From NCBI GenBank assembly GCA_035499575.1, contig DATJYN010000018.1:23966-87965 (forward strand): a DNA stretch of 64,000 nucleotides. Direction: 5' to 3'. The DNA comes from RBG-16-66-20 sp035499575. GTDB taxonomy: Bacteria; Pseudomonadota; Gammaproteobacteria; Burkholderiales; SG8-39. The notes under the pieces are model-generated. The model made no database searches. It was given only the letters and a program-made list of their open reading frames with translations, and was not told the origin of the DNA. This document shows, one piece after another, positions 50,162 to 58,130 of the stretch (position 1 is its first letter; each line of letters starts with the position of its first letter). A program made the translations under genes and the position numbers.

Positions 50162-50355
50162 TGCTGTCCTGCAGGGAAGCCTCGCGCCTGCTGTCGCAGG
50201 GCGCCGACCGCAAGCTCGCTTTCGGCGAGCGCGTGGCGCTGCGCCTGCACCTGGCGATCTGCGACGGCTGCACCAACGTGAAGGCGCAGTTCGAATTCCT
50301 GCGTTCGGCGGTGCAGAGCCTTTCCGGCGACGGAGACGAAGAAAAGCCCGCCTGA
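50158..50355 (+). CDS. Small zinc-finger protein, probable anti-sigma factor
   Basis: A 65-residue protein with the zf-HC2-like pattern Cys-x-x-Ala (CREASRLLSQ), then LRLHLAICDGC with His and two cysteines. Such proteins often bind the sigma factor encoded just upstream. The ATG overlaps the sigma stop as ATGA; a second ATG follows directly. No membrane helix is present, so it would act in the cytoplasm. Confidence 0.8.
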   Translation: MMLSCREASRLLSQGADRKLAFGERVALRLHLAICDGCTNVKAQFEFLRSAVQSLSGDGDEEKPA

Positions 50356-50365
50356 GTCCGGGCTT
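50340..50365 (-). terminator. Intrinsic terminator of the tonB operon
   Basis: AAGCCCG and CGGGCTT form a 7-bp stem with an eight-base loop, followed on the minus strand by TTTTC. It starts 12 bases after the tonB stop. Its far arm lies in the last codons of the convergent zinc-finger gene. Confidence 0.65.
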
Positions 50366-50377
50366 GGGGGCGCAGGC

Positions 50378-51049
50378 CTACTTCACCTCCAGGCCGATGC
50401 GGATTTCCTGCACCGAAGCCACAGGCTGGCCGTCGCGTATCGCGGGAGCGAAGCGCCACTGCCTGAGCTTCTCCAGCAGCAGCCGGTTAAGGCGCGGGTT
50501 GGGCGTCGGTTTCGCGAGCTGCACCGTCGCGCTGCCGTCGGCGCCGATCTGGAATCTCGCCACCGCCACGGCGTTGAACGCTTCGTCGCGCAGTTCATCG
50601 GGAATCTCCGGCAGCGGACGCAGGATCGCCCGCGCCGCCGCGTTGGCAGCCCCGGCCGGCTGCGCTTCGCGTGTCGCGGGAACCGCTGGTGCAGGCGGGG
50701 GCGGCGCCGGTGGTGCCGGCGCTTCCTGCGCCGGCTTCGGTTCGGGCGCCGAAGAGGTCACCGGACGAATCGCCGGCTGCGGCTCGGCGCGTTTGGGGGT
50801 CTCCCTCTTCTTGAGCGGCGGCACGGGCTCCGGCTTCACTTGCGGCTGGGCGATTCTTTCCTCGACCGGCGGCGGCGATTCGACGAGTTCCGCCTCGATC
50901 GTCATGGGCGGAATCTGCCGCAGCGGCGGCCTCTCCAGGATCCGGCCCAGTTCCCACAGGACCGCCGTACATATGAACAGCGCGAGCGGCAGGCTCCAGG
51001 GCAGCCGCCGCCAGGGGTTGTCGAGATCGAGGACGCCCGCAACCGCCAA
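50378..51049 (-). CDS. tonB: TonB-type energy transducer
   Basis: A 223-residue protein with an N-terminal membrane helix (WSLPLALFICTAVLWELG), a Pro/Glu/Lys/Ala-rich periplasmic spacer and a C-terminal TonB domain (VAVARFQIGADGSATVQLAKPTPNPRLNRLLLEKLRQWRFAPAIRDG). It transmits proton-motive force to the outer-membrane receptor encoded upstream. The start is TTG at 51049, two bases after the exbD stop; no better start is available. Confidence 0.88.
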   Translation of the reverse strand: MAVAGVLDLDNPWRRLPWSLPLALFICTAVLWELGRILERPPLRQIPPMTIEAELVESPPPVEERIAQPQVKPEPVPPLKKRETPKRAEPQPAIRPVTSSAPEPKPAQEAPAPPAPPPPAPAVPATREAQPAGAANAAARAILRPLPEIPDELRDEAFNAVAVARFQIGADGSATVQLAKPTPNPRLNRLLLEKLRQWRFAPAIRDGQPVASVQEIRIGLEVK

Positions 51050-51051
51050 GT

Positions 51052-51456
51052 TCAGTCCGCGTGCTTGACCGCGATCTGGAAATGCTCCGCGCCCGCCTGG
51101 CGCGCCTGCAGCATCGCTTCCACCGTTACCCCGTGCGGCGCGGCGCGATCGGCGGAAAGGATCACGCTGGTTTCGGGCCCTTTCAGCAGCGGCCGCAGCA
51201 CCGCCTGCAGCGTCTGCAGCGTCACCGGCGTCTTGTCGATGAAGATGCGGCTGTCCTGCGTCACGGTCAGGGTGACGCTCGACTTGGTCTGGGTCGGCGT
51301 CGCATGCCCCCTGGGCAGGTTGACGTTCAGGGAATGCAGGTTCTGCATCGACAGCGACGCCAGCATGAAGGTCACCAGCAGGAAGAACATGACGTCGATC
51401 ATCGGGATGATTTCGATGCGCCCCTTCCTGCGCTCGCGGGATTTGCGCAGTTTCAC
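51052..51456 (-). CDS. exbD: ExbD/TolR-type transport protein
   Basis: A 134-residue protein with the ExbD layout: a short charged N-terminus, one membrane helix with the conserved Asp (IIPMIDVMFFLLVTFML) and a periplasmic domain. The start is GTG at 51456, overlapping the exbB stop as GTGA, with GGGGAG 5 bases upstream. It forms the proton channel with ExbB. Confidence 0.92.
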   Translation of the reverse strand: MKLRKSRERRKGRIEIIPMIDVMFFLLVTFMLASLSMQNLHSLNVNLPRGHATPTQTKSSVTLTVTQDSRIFIDKTPVTLQTLQAVLRPLLKGPETSVILSADRAAPHGVTVEAMLQARQAGAEHFQIAVKHAD

Positions 51457-52106
51457 GGCCTCTCCCCCTTCCTCTCCCCCTTCTGCTGGTCGAGCCGGAT
51501 GTGGTCGATCAGCCGCGTGCCGATGCGCTCGAGATCGTCGATGGTCGCGGCCTGCAGCTTGGAGAAGAAGTTGAAAGCGAACAGCGCGATCAGCGCGATC
51601 AGCAGGCCGAGCGCGGTGGCGATGAGCGCCTGCGCGACGCCGCCCGTGACGCCGGCCGGATCGACCAGGTTGTCGCCGCTGATCAGCTGGAAGGCATTCA
51701 TCATGCCGACGATCGTTCCGAGCAGCCCGAGCAGCGGCGCAGCCGTGACGATGGTCTCGAGCACCCACAGGCCGCGGCCGAACGACTTCTCGATCGCCTG
51801 CGCCTCGTCGGCCGCGCGCGATTCGACCCACCAGGCCGGCTTGTCCCGGTTGGCCAGGATCACGCCGATGAACTGCCCGAAATAGTTGCCCGCGGCGAGC
51901 GCCTTGAGCTGGCCTTCCAGGTCGGACCAGGCGAAATCGAAGGTTTCGACCAGGTCGGTGAGCGCTTTCGGCGTCCTGCCGAATCGCCAGTACGCGAACG
52001 ACTTGTCGAGGATCAGGACCAGCGCGATGACCGCCAGCGCCAGCAGAGGGTAGACCATCGCTCCGCCGAACTGGAGCGTGGTCCAGGCCTCGTGCAGCTC
52101 ATGCAT
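51453..52106 (-). CDS. exbB: ExbB/TolQ-type proton channel protein
   Basis: A 217-residue MotA/TolQ/ExbB protein with three membrane helices: MVYPLLALAVIALVLIL near the N-terminus, LLGLLGTIVGMMNAFQLI, and GVAQALIATALGLLIALIALFAFNF. The ATG follows GAGGTG at 4 bases. It belongs with exbD and tonB, downstream of the receptor. Confidence 0.92.
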   Translation of the reverse strand: MHELHEAWTTLQFGGAMVYPLLALAVIALVLILDKSFAYWRFGRTPKALTDLVETFDFAWSDLEGQLKALAAGNYFGQFIGVILANRDKPAWWVESRAADEAQAIEKSFGRGLWVLETIVTAAPLLGLLGTIVGMMNAFQLISGDNLVDPAGVTGGVAQALIATALGLLIALIALFAFNFFSKLQAATIDDLERIGTRLIDHIRLDQQKGERKGERP

Positions 52107-52128
52107 TTCTCACCTCGATTCAGTTTCA

Positions 52129-54492
52129 TCAGAATGGCTTGCTCAGGCCGGCGTAGAACGCGCGCCGCGGGCCGAACGCCGGCGGGCCGACGCCGATGCC
52201 GGTGCCGTCGCGGATTTCGTAAGTCTTGTCGAAAAGGTTGATGATGGCAATCCGCCCGTCGAGCCTGCCCAGTTGCACGGTGTCGAACCGGTAGGTCGCC
52301 GCGAGGTTCATCGTGAAGTAGGAGGCCAGGCGGCTGCTGTTGGAGTTCCCCGAATCGGCGGGCGTGGTCCTGAGCCCCGAGCCGAAGATCGCGTCCGCAG
52401 TGTAGCGCGCCTTGCCGACCTGGTACGTCATGCCGGCGGTCGCGGAGTAGGTCTGGTCATGGTCCAGGTGCACCCAGTTGGTGGCGATGAAATTCAGTTC
52501 ATCCGTCCCGGAAACGGCCGTGGCCTGGGACGATACGATGTTCTTGCCCAGCGCGCGGGAATAGCCGAGGTTCACGTAGGCCGTGAGGTTGTCCTTCTTG
52601 TAGTTCGCGGTGAGTTCGAAGCCCGATACCTTGCCCTTCTCGTAATTGAACGGCGTGAAGATCGGCGCCGGACCGAACTGCCCCTCGTCCAGCAGGTCGT
52701 TCACTTTCTTGTAATAGGCGTCGAAGCCGAGAGTGAACGCCGGCGTCAGGCGGTGGGTCGCGCCGATGTCGAAATAGTGCATGCGTTCGGGTTGCACCGG
52801 ATCGTTCGGGACGCCGGCCGGCGCGGCGGCCGAGGTGTTCGCGAACAGGGCGAGCGACTGCGGGGAGACCAGTTCGGTCGGCGGCGGCGTGAAGTAGCGC
52901 GCGTAAGACGCGTGCAATGCCGTCTGCGGTGTCAATTGGTAGACGCTGCCCAGCCGCGGGCTCAATTGTTGCGCCGTCACGAACGCATCCATGCGATCCC
53001 AGCGCAGTCCGTAGTTCACCGTGAGCTTGCTGGTGGCCTTCCATTCGTCCTGCAGGTAGATCCCGAACAGGTGATTTCCGCCCTTCGGGTTGTTGTCCTG
53101 GATCGTGACGATGCTGTTGCTGGCGTCGAACACCGTAGCCGTGTTGTTGCTCACGACCGCTTCGTTGCTGAAGAAAATACCGCTGCGCAAAGTGTGCCGC
53201 TCGTTCAACCGGTAGCTCGCGTCGCCCTGCGCGCCCGTGGCCGTGTCGCTCTTGAACAGCTCCGAGGCATTGCCGAGAAACACGAGGTCGCCGTTCTGGT
53301 CCGGCGTGAAATGCAGGCTCGTGTAGCGCCTGAACAGGGCCAGCTGGTAGTCGATGCTGTCGCCGAGCGTGCTCTGCAGCGCGAGGATGCCGTAGCGGTT
53401 GACCTCGCGCTGGTTCTCGTTCAGATCGCCGGAGTCGAATGTCGTGCTCCCATTCAGCGTCGTGAACCCGGTCGTCGGATCGGGCTGGTTGCCGGCCACG
53501 GTCGGGATCTGGAAGCGGCCCTGGTAGGTGCCGAACATCAGGCTGATGCGCGTATCCGCGCTCGGCAGCATGGACAGGTATCCGAAGCCCTTGGCTTGCT
53601 TGGTCAAGTCGTGGAGCGCGTTGACGTTCCCGGTCGGGTTCTCCAGGCCGAGCTCGTTGCGCATCAGCGAGCCGGTCAGATAGTAGTTCACGGGCCCGTT
53701 TCCGCCGCTCAGTTCCACCGAGGGATTGATCGTGCCGTGGCTGCCGCCGTAGATCCCGGCGCGCCCGCCCTCCTGGTAGGCGCTCTTCGTTTCGATCTCG
53801 ACGACACCGGCGGTGCGGTAGCCGTATTGCGCGGGTAACGCTCCCGTGAGCAGGTCGATGCGGCTCGCGAACCTTGTATCGAGCGCCGAGCCGAATCCGG
53901 TGATGCCTTCGGGCAGGATCACCCCGTTGATCCGGTACTGGATATTGGCGTGATCGCCGCGGATGTGGAGCTGTCCGAAGTTGTCATTGGCCACGCCGGG
54001 CGCGCGGAGCAGCACTTCATTGAAGGCCGTGTTGTCGCCCTGGGGCAGGGCATCGATGTCGCCCTGCTGGAACGTGTACTGGCTGCTGCCGGTTTTCGGC
54101 GAGAGGCTGTTGCGCGCCCGGTCCAGCCGGGCCGCGGAGACTTTCACATCGAGAGGTTCCGCCGAGGCGAGCACGAGCGCCGCCGTAGCGCCCGCGCCGC
54201 TGGATACGCGGACGACCGCCGTCGCGGCCTGAAAGCCGGACTTCTCCGCACTCAGGCTGTAGGCGCCCGGCGCGATGGCCTCGAAAGCGAATCTTCCGTC
54301 ATCGCCGCTTGTTCGCCGGCCGGCTTCGACGCCCCCGGACGTCTTCAGCACCACGCTGGCGCCGGCAAGCGGCCGATTCAGCGCGTCCGTGACCATCCCC
54401 TCGACGGCGCCGTTGGCCGGTTGAGCGTACAAGCTGCCACTTGCGCTGACCAGCATCAGCGCCCCTGCAATCATCGACAGTACGAATCTCAT
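52129..54492 (-). CDS. TonB-dependent outer-membrane receptor with N-terminal carboxypeptidase-regulatory domain
   Basis: A 787-residue receptor. A signal peptide is followed by an Ig-like CarboxypepD_reg domain (about 25-105, GAVEGMVTDALNRPLAGASVVLKT), a plug domain (VLLRAPGVANDNFGQLHIRGDHANIQYRINGVILP) and a 22-strand-type barrel ending in the outer-membrane signature AFYAGLSKPF. The neighbours (COG0523 GTPase, His-rich exported protein, tonB-exbBD) point to a metal or metal complex as cargo. The cargo is not shown by the sequence. Confidence 0.88.
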   Translation of the reverse strand: MRFVLSMIAGALMLVSASGSLYAQPANGAVEGMVTDALNRPLAGASVVLKTSGGVEAGRRTSGDDGRFAFEAIAPGAYSLSAEKSGFQAATAVVRVSSGAGATAALVLASAEPLDVKVSAARLDRARNSLSPKTGSSQYTFQQGDIDALPQGDNTAFNEVLLRAPGVANDNFGQLHIRGDHANIQYRINGVILPEGITGFGSALDTRFASRIDLLTGALPAQYGYRTAGVVEIETKSAYQEGGRAGIYGGSHGTINPSVELSGGNGPVNYYLTGSLMRNELGLENPTGNVNALHDLTKQAKGFGYLSMLPSADTRISLMFGTYQGRFQIPTVAGNQPDPTTGFTTLNGSTTFDSGDLNENQREVNRYGILALQSTLGDSIDYQLALFRRYTSLHFTPDQNGDLVFLGNASELFKSDTATGAQGDASYRLNERHTLRSGIFFSNEAVVSNNTATVFDASNSIVTIQDNNPKGGNHLFGIYLQDEWKATSKLTVNYGLRWDRMDAFVTAQQLSPRLGSVYQLTPQTALHASYARYFTPPPTELVSPQSLALFANTSAAAPAGVPNDPVQPERMHYFDIGATHRLTPAFTLGFDAYYKKVNDLLDEGQFGPAPIFTPFNYEKGKVSGFELTANYKKDNLTAYVNLGYSRALGKNIVSSQATAVSGTDELNFIATNWVHLDHDQTYSATAGMTYQVGKARYTADAIFGSGLRTTPADSGNSNSSRLASYFTMNLAATYRFDTVQLGRLDGRIAIINLFDKTYEIRDGTGIGVGPPAFGPRRAFYAGLSKPF

Positions 54493-54562
54493 GATGTCCC
54501 CGCAATCAGTCGGCGCCGACGGCGTCCATCAGGACGCGCCACGCGACACACATGAATGAAAC

Positions 54563-54585
54563 GCGCGCCGCGTGCAGCGGCGCGC
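54563..54585 (-). promoter_or_regulatory. Strong hairpin between the His-rich protein gene and the receptor gene
   Basis: GCGCGCCGC and GCGGCGCGC form a perfect 9-bp stem around a five-base loop. On the minus strand the following bases are GTTTCATTC, a weak tail. It sits in the 107-base gap between two genes of one operon, so it could attenuate transcription or protect mRNA ends. Confidence 0.5.
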
Positions 54586-54599
54586 ATGGACGCTTGGAG

Positions 54600-54941
54600 C
54601 TAGAGGACTGCCGGGGGGGCCTGGCTGCGGTACGCGAGCGGGGCGGCAACCCCGGCAAGTCCGCGCATGCCATGCGTGATCGGGCCAAAGGCCAAGGCGG
54701 TCTCGACCGCCAGCGAAGGCGAACCGTCGATGCATACTGCCGCCGCACCGATCGCATAGCAATTCGCGTCCGGCGAATCCTTGTCGCCCGGAGCCTTCGG
54801 AACATGCTTGCCAGGGACGTGAACAAAATGGCCCTTGGCGTCGACGTGCTGCAGCGGGTGCAGCAGCGCCGACTGCCAGACGGCGACCAGCGCCAGCGCC
54901 AGCAGGATCCGGAACGCGCGCGTCGACGTCATGCCGGGCAT
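54600..54941 (-). CDS. Small exported His-rich protein of the TonB receptor operon
   Basis: A 113-residue protein with a signal-like segment (AFRILLALALVAVWQSALL), a His-rich stretch (HPLQHVDAKGHFVHVPGKHV) and two cysteines in CYAIGAAAVC. It resembles small DUF2946-type proteins found beside metal-related TonB receptors. A periplasmic metal-binding role is inferred. An in-frame ATG at 54932 is an alternative start. It lies between the GTPase and receptor genes. Confidence 0.6.
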   Translation of the reverse strand: MPGMTSTRAFRILLALALVAVWQSALLHPLQHVDAKGHFVHVPGKHVPKAPGDKDSPDANCYAIGAAAVCIDGSPSLAVETALAFGPITHGMRGLAGVAAPLAYRSQAPPAVL

Positions 54942-54971
54942 TATCGCCTCAACGGCGCGGCACCCGCAACT

Positions 54972-55946
54972 TCAGGCGAGGCACTCTTCGAGCCCGGCGA
55001 GGAACAGGTCCTTCGGCAGCTTCCTGCCGATGAACACCATCGTCGATTGTTTTTTATCCTTGCCCCAGGGCTTGCCCATGTCGCCGCCCATCATCATGTG
55101 CACGCCCTGGAACACCACGCGCTGCGGCTTGCCCTTCATCCAGAGCACGCCCTTGTAGCGCAGCAGGTCCGGGCCGTAGACCTGGATCATGCCGGAGAGG
55201 AACTGCTCCAGCTTGTCGCCGTTGAACGGCTTGTCGGAGCGGAACACGAAGGACTGGACCTCGTCGGAGTGGTCGTGGTGCGTGTCGGCGAGGAATTCCG
55301 GGTCGAGTTCGAGGATCGCGTTCAGGTTGAAGCCGCGGATGTCGAGGATCTCGTCGATCGGCGTATTGCCGAAGTGCACTTTCTTCAGCGGCGCGCGCGG
55401 GTTCATGCGGCGGATCCGCTCGGAAAGCGTTTTTACTTCATCGTCGGAAACCAGGTCCGACTTCGAAAGCAGGATCTTGTCCGCGAAGCCGACCTGCTGC
55501 TGCGCCTCGGTGAACTGGTCCAGCTGCCCCGCCGCGTGCTTGGCGTCCACCACCGTGAGGATGGAATCGAGCAGGTAGTAGGCGCCGATGTCCTCGTCGG
55601 TGAAGAAGGTCTGCGCCACCGGCCCGGGGTCGGCCATGCCGGTGGTCTCGATGATCACGCGGTCGAACTTGAGCGAGCCGCTCGCGCGCCGCTCCTTCAG
55701 GCTGCCGAGGATCTTGATCAGGTCGCCGCGCACGGTGCAGCAGATGCAGCCGTTGTTCATCTCGACGATGCTTTCGTCCGTCTTCTCGATGATCTCGCTG
55801 TCGACGCCGACCTCGCCGAACTCGTTCTCGATCACGGCGATCTTGCCGCCGTGCTCCTCGTTCAGGATGCGATTGAGCAGCGTGGTCTTGCCCGCGCCGA
55901 GAAACCCGGTCAGGATCGTGACCGGCACCATCTGGCTCTGTTCCAT
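54972..55946 (-). CDS. COG0523 family GTPase (CobW/YjiA/ZigA-type metal chaperone)
   Basis: G3E P-loop GTPase of 324 residues. Walker A is GFLGAGKTTLLN, the metal motif is GCICCT, Walker B-type ETTGMADP, the base motif SKSD, and a His-rich loop DTHHDHSDE. The C-terminal CobW_C domain ends TMVFIGRKLPKDLF. Members insert or traffic zinc or cobalt. It leads the receptor-exbBD-tonB operon. TAGAAT lies 9 bases before the ATG with no Shine-Dalgarno. Confidence 0.92.
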   Translation of the reverse strand: MEQSQMVPVTILTGFLGAGKTTLLNRILNEEHGGKIAVIENEFGEVGVDSEIIEKTDESIVEMNNGCICCTVRGDLIKILGSLKERRASGSLKFDRVIIETTGMADPGPVAQTFFTDEDIGAYYLLDSILTVVDAKHAAGQLDQFTEAQQQVGFADKILLSKSDLVSDDEVKTLSERIRRMNPRAPLKKVHFGNTPIDEILDIRGFNLNAILELDPEFLADTHHDHSDEVQSFVFRSDKPFNGDKLEQFLSGMIQVYGPDLLRYKGVLWMKGKPQRVVFQGVHMMMGGDMGKPWGKDKKQSTMVFIGRKLPKDLFLAGLEECLA

Positions 55947-55955
55947 AGGGGCGCG

Positions 55956-55961
55956 ATTCTA
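55956..55961 (-). promoter_or_regulatory. -10-like hexamer TAGAAT before the COG0523 GTPase
   Basis: TAGAAT stands 9 bases from the GTPase ATG in a 50-base gap after the thioredoxin-fold gene. No recognisable Zur or Fur box is seen in that gap. Confidence 0.4.
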
Positions 55962-55996
55962 CCCCCGCTTCCGCCCCTGCCGCCCTTGCGACGGAC

Positions 55997-56920
55997 TCAG
56001 GTATTGTCCAGCACGAAACGGTAGACGAGGCGGTCCGGGCGCAGGTCCTTGGACACGTAGTAGGTCTCGCCGACGCGGAACACGTGCCGGCACCAGTTCT
56101 CGTCGACGCCGCCCGCGGTCAGCTCCAGGCACAGCTTGCCCTTCTTCGTCACGTACCACTTGCCGGCGCCCCGCATGGTCGCCTGGCCGTCCTTGCGCCG
56201 GCCGCTGGCCCGCATGGCGTTGTTTTTGCCCAGCACCATCACCAGGAACCAGTCCTGGTTCTCCTTGTGCATGACCTTGCCCGCCATCGCCTTCTTCAGC
56301 TCCGCGCCCGTCAACCGCTCGGGGTTCTGCGCGAGCACGTCGCGCAGCCGCGGCCGGTCGTCGATGCGCTCGTCGCCTTTGACGGCCCGCGCCTCGCCTT
56401 TGACGGCCCGCGCCTCGCTGGCGAGCCGGCTCGCGGCGCCGCTGTCGAGATTCACCGCGCCGTAGCGCGCCACGGCGGACATCGCATACTGGCGCTGCGA
56501 GACGAATTCGTTCAGCAGCAGCGCGTCCGTGGGGCTGCGTACCTCCCTTGAATAAGCTACGCGCTTGCCGTTGCGATCGAGGAACACCAGCACAGGCGCC
56601 CAGGAAACGTGCACTTGGTCGATGACCTCGCGCTCGGCCGGGGTGGGCGCGTAGATGTCGATGTTGACCACCACGTAGTTGGGCCGCCACTTGTTGCGCA
56701 CCGCGTCGCTGTTCAGGATGGCGCGCGCTTCGACGCACGGCGGGCAGTACTCGGACATGCCGAAGTACAGCAGTACGTGCTTGTCGGGCTGCGCATTGAC
56801 GCGCTCCAGCGCCTTCGCGACGGTCGGCGCCTCGTCGTAGCCGACCAGGAAAGTGTAGGCCTGCGCGAGCGGCGAGAGCGCCGACAGCAGCAGCGCAACG
56901 GCTAGGTTTCGAAGTTGCAT
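55997..56920 (-). CDS. Exported thioredoxin-fold protein with an additional C-terminal domain
   Basis: A 307-residue protein with a signal peptide (about 1-21), a thioredoxin-like domain whose active site is CPPC in FGMSEYCPPCVEA, a low-complexity linker with a tandem heptapeptide (EARAVKG twice) and a C-terminal domain of about 110 residues with WYVTKKGKLCLEL and WCRHVFRVGETYYV. Probably a periplasmic redox protein; I do not know the C-terminal domain's job. The ATG at 56920 has GGAGG 3 bases upstream. Confidence 0.72.
   Translation of the reverse strand: MQLRNLAVALLLSALSPLAQAYTFLVGYDEAPTVAKALERVNAQPDKHVLLYFGMSEYCPPCVEARAILNSDAVRNKWRPNYVVVNIDIYAPTPAEREVIDQVHVSWAPVLVFLDRNGKRVAYSREVRSPTDALLLNEFVSQRQYAMSAVARYGAVNLDSGAASRLASEARAVKGEARAVKGDERIDDRPRLRDVLAQNPERLTGAELKKAMAGKVMHKENQDWFLVMVLGKNNAMRASGRRKDGQATMRGAGKWYVTKKGKLCLELTAGGVDENWCRHVFRVGETYYVSKDLRPDRLVYRFVLDNT
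56374..56415 (-). repeat. Perfect tandem duplication of 21 bases in the thioredoxin-fold gene
   Basis: Two identical adjacent 21-base units (56374-56394 and 56395-56415) encode EARAVKG twice. The reading frame is kept. It lies in the linker between the two domains. Confidence 0.9.
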
Positions 56921-56934
56921 GGTCCTCCCCGGGT

Positions 56935-58119
56935 TCAACTGCGCAGCAGGAGCATTCCCTTGAGGTAATCGCCCTCGGGAAATTGTAGCGCCACCGGGTG
57001 GTCCGCCGCCGCGCCGAAGCGCTCGATGATCTTGGCGTCGACGCCCGCGTCCGCGGCGGCGCCGGCGACGATCGACTGGAACAGTTCCGCCGGCACGCCG
57101 CCCGAGCAGGAGAACGTGGCCAGCAGCCCGCCCGGTTTCAGCAGCTTGAGGGCCAGCAGGTTGATGTCCTTGTAGGCGCGCGCGGCGTTCTTCGCCTGCG
57201 CCGCGGTGGGCGCGAACTTGGGCGGGTCGAGGACGATCAGGTCGCTGGCCGCGCCCTTGTCGCGCAGCAGGCGCAGGTGCTTGAACACGTCGCCCTGCAG
57301 GAATTCGATCCTGGCCGCGTCCAGCGAGTTGGCCGCGAGATTGTCCCTGGCGACTTCCAGCGCGGCGGCGGAACTGTCCAGCGACAGCACGCTCTTCGCC
57401 CCGCCCGCCAGCGCGGCGATGGAAAAGCCGCCGGTGTAGCAGAACGCGTCGAGCACCTCGCGGCCGGCGGCAAGCGCGCGCACGCGCTGCCGGTTGTCGC
57501 GCTGGTCGAGGAAGAAGCCGGTCTTCTGCCCGGCCTCGACGTCGACGCGGAAATTCAGGCCGTGCTCGATGATCGGACAGCGCTTCGCCTCGCGGTTGCC
57601 GCGCGCGAAACCCGTTCTTGGTTGCAGGCCTTCCAACGCGCGCACTTCAGCATCGGAACGCTCGTAGATCGCCTCGCAGCCGGTCGCCTCCACGAGCGCG
57701 TCGAGGATCGCCTCGCGCCAGTGCTCGGCGCCGGCGGACAGGAACTGCGCCACCAGCACGTCGGCGTAGCGGTCCACGACCAGGCCCGGCAGGCCGTCCG
57801 ACTCGCCATGCACCAGGCGCAGCGCATTCGTGTGGCGGGAGGCAGGCAGGGAAGCGCGCAGCGCAACCGCTTGACGGATTTTCTCCTTGAAGAACTTTCC
57901 GTCGATGAACACGGAACAATCAAAACTCCAGACCCTCGCGCAGATCTGCGATTGCGGGCTCCAGGCGGCGACCGCGACCGGCTGGCCGGCGGACTTGACG
58001 AGCACGGTCTCGCCGCTCGCGGGCTCGCCGTCCACCCGCTCCACCGCGCCGGAAAAAATCCACGGGTGGCGGCGCTTGACCGACTTGTCGCGCCCGGCCT
58101 TCAGGTGGAGGGATTTCAT
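56935..58119 (-). CDS. rlmI: 23S rRNA (cytosine1962-C5)-methyltransferase RlmI
   Basis: PUA-domain rRNA methyltransferase of 394 residues. The N-terminal PUA domain (HPWIFSGAVERVDGEPASGETV) is followed by the central domain and Rossmann core (GFFLDQRDNR, VLDAFCYTGGFSIAAL, LDPPKFAP, TFSCSG with the catalytic Cys). It lies in a minus-strand series with xerC upstream. Confidence 0.94.
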   Translation of the reverse strand: MKSLHLKAGRDKSVKRRHPWIFSGAVERVDGEPASGETVLVKSAGQPVAVAAWSPQSQICARVWSFDCSVFIDGKFFKEKIRQAVALRASLPASRHTNALRLVHGESDGLPGLVVDRYADVLVAQFLSAGAEHWREAILDALVEATGCEAIYERSDAEVRALEGLQPRTGFARGNREAKRCPIIEHGLNFRVDVEAGQKTGFFLDQRDNRQRVRALAAGREVLDAFCYTGGFSIAALAGGAKSVLSLDSSAAALEVARDNLAANSLDAARIEFLQGDVFKHLRLLRDKGAASDLIVLDPPKFAPTAAQAKNAARAYKDINLLALKLLKPGGLLATFSCSGGVPAELFQSIVAGAAADAGVDAKIIERFGAAADHPVALQFPEGDYLKGMLLLRS

Positions 58120-58130
58120 GCCCGCGTTTG

